Positions 23,290 through 24,245 of a DNA stretch of 24,245 bases are shown in pieces (positions within the stretch are counted from its first letter, which is position 1; every line of letters starts with the position of its first letter). The notes beneath the pieces were generated by a model. That model was not told where the DNA came from and did not search any database. It saw nothing but the letters and a program-made list of their open reading frames with translations. A program made the translations under genes and the position numbers. The stretch spans positions 1 through 24,245 of the forward strand of contig DDCX01000025.1 in the NCBI GenBank assembly GCA_002336475.1, written 5' to 3'. This DNA comes from Flavobacteriales bacterium UBA1995. GTDB lineage: Bacteria > Bacteroidota > Bacteroidia > Flavobacteriales_D > Sanyastnellaceae.

Positions 23290-24117
23290 TTAGTCGAGGC
23301 TTACCCGACTAAAACCGGTAATGGCGCGGTCACCCCCGCCAGCCTCCTTCACATAGTCGGCTACACTTTGCTTGTTGTTTTTGATGAACGCCTGGTGCAC
23401 CAGGGTCACCTCCCTGAACCACTTCTTCAAGCGGCCCTTGGCAATGTTTTCTGCCATTTCGGCGGGCTTGCCCTCCTTGATGGCCAGTTCCTTTCCAATC
23501 TCAAGCTCCTTGTCGATGGTGACCTGGTCAATGCTGGACTCGTCCAACGCGATCGGCGACATGGCCGCTGCCTGCATGGCAACATCTTTTCCGGTCTGTG
23601 CGTCTACTGCTCCGTTAAAAGCAACGAGGGTAGACAAACGGTTGCCTGGGTGGATGTAAGCCACCACAGCTTCGCCAGTGACCTGCTCATAACGGCTGAT
23701 CTCGATGCGCTCGCCGAGGCGTCCCATCTGATTGGTGATTTCCTCACCGACCGTCACACCAGTGGGGTAAGGTTGGGCGAGCAGTGCATCCTTGTCTGCA
23801 GCGTTCGAAGACACCGCGATGTCGAGGATGCTTTGGGTAAAGGATACGTAGTCCGAATTCTTGGCAACAAAGTCTGTCTCACAGTTCAATGAGATGATGC
23901 AACCGCGGGTTGCGTTCTCATTGGTTGAAGCGAGGACAGCGCCTTCTCCAATTTCGTTGTCACCGCGCTTGGCGGCAATTTTCTGACCCTTCTTACGAAG
24001 GATTTCGATGGCCTTGTCGAAGTCGCCTTCGGCTTCGGTCAGGGCCTTCTTGCAATCCATCATGCCTGCTCCAGTTTGCTTGCGGAGCTTGTTGACTTCG
24101 GCTGCAGTAATGCTCAT
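23290..24117 (-). CDS. tsf: Translation elongation factor Ts
   Basis: The 275-residue protein is the nucleotide exchange factor for EF-Tu. It has the N-terminal UBA-like domain (ITAAEVNKLRKQTGAGMMDC), then the signature EILRKKGQKIAAKRGDNEIG and the core TDFVAKNSDYVSF. The C-terminal part (KGRLKKWFREVTLVHQAFIK) contains the coiled-coil/C-terminal module contact region. The ATG at 24117 was chosen; an upstream Met at 24147 would add 10 unconserved residues. It lies downstream of rpsB as in most bacteria and is followed by an intrinsic terminator. Confidence 0.96.
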   Translation of the reverse strand: MSITAAEVNKLRKQTGAGMMDCKKALTEAEGDFDKAIEILRKKGQKIAAKRGDNEIGEGAVLASTNENATRGCIISLNCETDFVAKNSDYVSFTQSILDIAVSSNAADKDALLAQPYPTGVTVGEEITNQMGRLGERIEISRYEQVTGEAVVAYIHPGNRLSTLVAFNGAVDAQTGKDVAMQAAAMSPIALDESSIDQVTIDKELEIGKELAIKEGKPAEMAENIAKGRLKKWFREVTLVHQAFIKNNKQSVADYVKEAGGGDRAITGFSRVSLD

Positions 24118-24194
24118 GGTCGTGGTGGTTTTGCGTGGTGAATCCAATCACAACACGCGGGGTGAATTCGGTTTATTCAGAAATCGAAATGGGT

Positions 24195-24245
24195 TCAGGC
24201 CTCTTTCTCGCCTTCACCTTCAGGTGCATCAGCGGCAGGAGCAGC
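24195..24245 (-). CDS. rpsB: Ribosomal protein S2, C-terminal 16 residues only
   Basis: Reading leftwards from the window edge, an open frame gives an Ala/Glu/Gly-rich tail (AAPAADAPEGEGEKEA) and stops with TGA. Acidic Ala-rich tails are usual at the end of Bacteroidota S2, and rpsB normally precedes tsf. The call rests on the tail and gene order, since the conserved part is outside the window. Confidence 0.75.
   Translation of the reverse strand, partial: AAPAADAPEGEGEKEA

Noticed and set aside
1..24245. Mobile elements, CRISPR arrays, tRNA/rRNA genes, phage or defence systems
   Set aside because: I looked for transposase or integrase motifs, regularly spaced repeats and tRNA-like cloverleaves and found none; all sizeable frames are accounted for by chromosomal housekeeping or envelope genes.

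Overview
The window is chromosomal DNA from a member of the Bacteroidota, most likely a Flavobacteriales-type lineage with fairly high GC. The evidence is a large secreted protein ending in a gliding-motility/T9SS type B C-terminal domain, a second secreted protein with a T9SS type A tail, a DUF4296 lipoprotein, two uncharacterised families that I recognise from Bacteroidota, TAnnTTTG-type -7 boxes, and the gene order rpsB-tsf-pyrH-frr. I see no mobile element, tRNA, rRNA, CRISPR array or phage gene. Coding density is very high, and no gap between genes reaches 300 bp (the longest is about 113 bp).

Layout. 1-1932: 3' part of a multi-domain T9SS adhesin-like protein (+). 1955-3277: a membrane-anchored coiled-coil protein and a YraN-family protein (-). 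3330-4343: a predicted outer-membrane protein (+). 4393-7878: a tight + strand operon holding an RluB-like pseudouridine synthase with an altered active site, a DPM1-like glycosyltransferase, dihydroorotase and a DUF4296 lipoprotein; the last three are joined by ATGA overlaps. 7879-8943: an NAD-dependent epimerase (-), divergent from uvrC (8982-10802, +). 10812-12874: a two-gene - strand operon of an MbnP-family protein with a T9SS tail followed by a di-heme MbnH/cytochrome c peroxidase-like protein.

12938-21927: thiL, then a complete SUF iron-sulfur assembly operon (sufA, sufB, sufC, sufD, a tlyA-type rRNA methyltransferase, sufS, sufE, a SufT/DUF59 protein), ending with dxr, whose start codon overlaps the stop of the DUF59 gene. 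21914-24245: the - strand translation cluster rpsB (17-codon 3' end only), tsf, an intrinsic terminator, pyrH and frr; frr and dxr overlap tail to tail by 14 bp.

How the genes work together. SufS/SufE mobilise sulfur from cysteine, SufB-SufC-SufD is the scaffold, and SufA and the DUF59 protein deliver clusters. Dxr starts the MEP pathway, whose late enzymes IspG and IspH need [4Fe-4S] clusters. The MbnP/MbnH pair suggests a copper-binding module carrying a peroxidase-made modification, here apparently exported by T9SS. Points most worth checking are this MbnP/MbnH-T9SS pair, the loss of the catalytic Asp in the RluB-like protein, the His-to-Gln change in the dihydroorotase metal site, the methyltransferase gene inside the suf operon, and the compact divergent control region between the mbnP-like gene and thiL.
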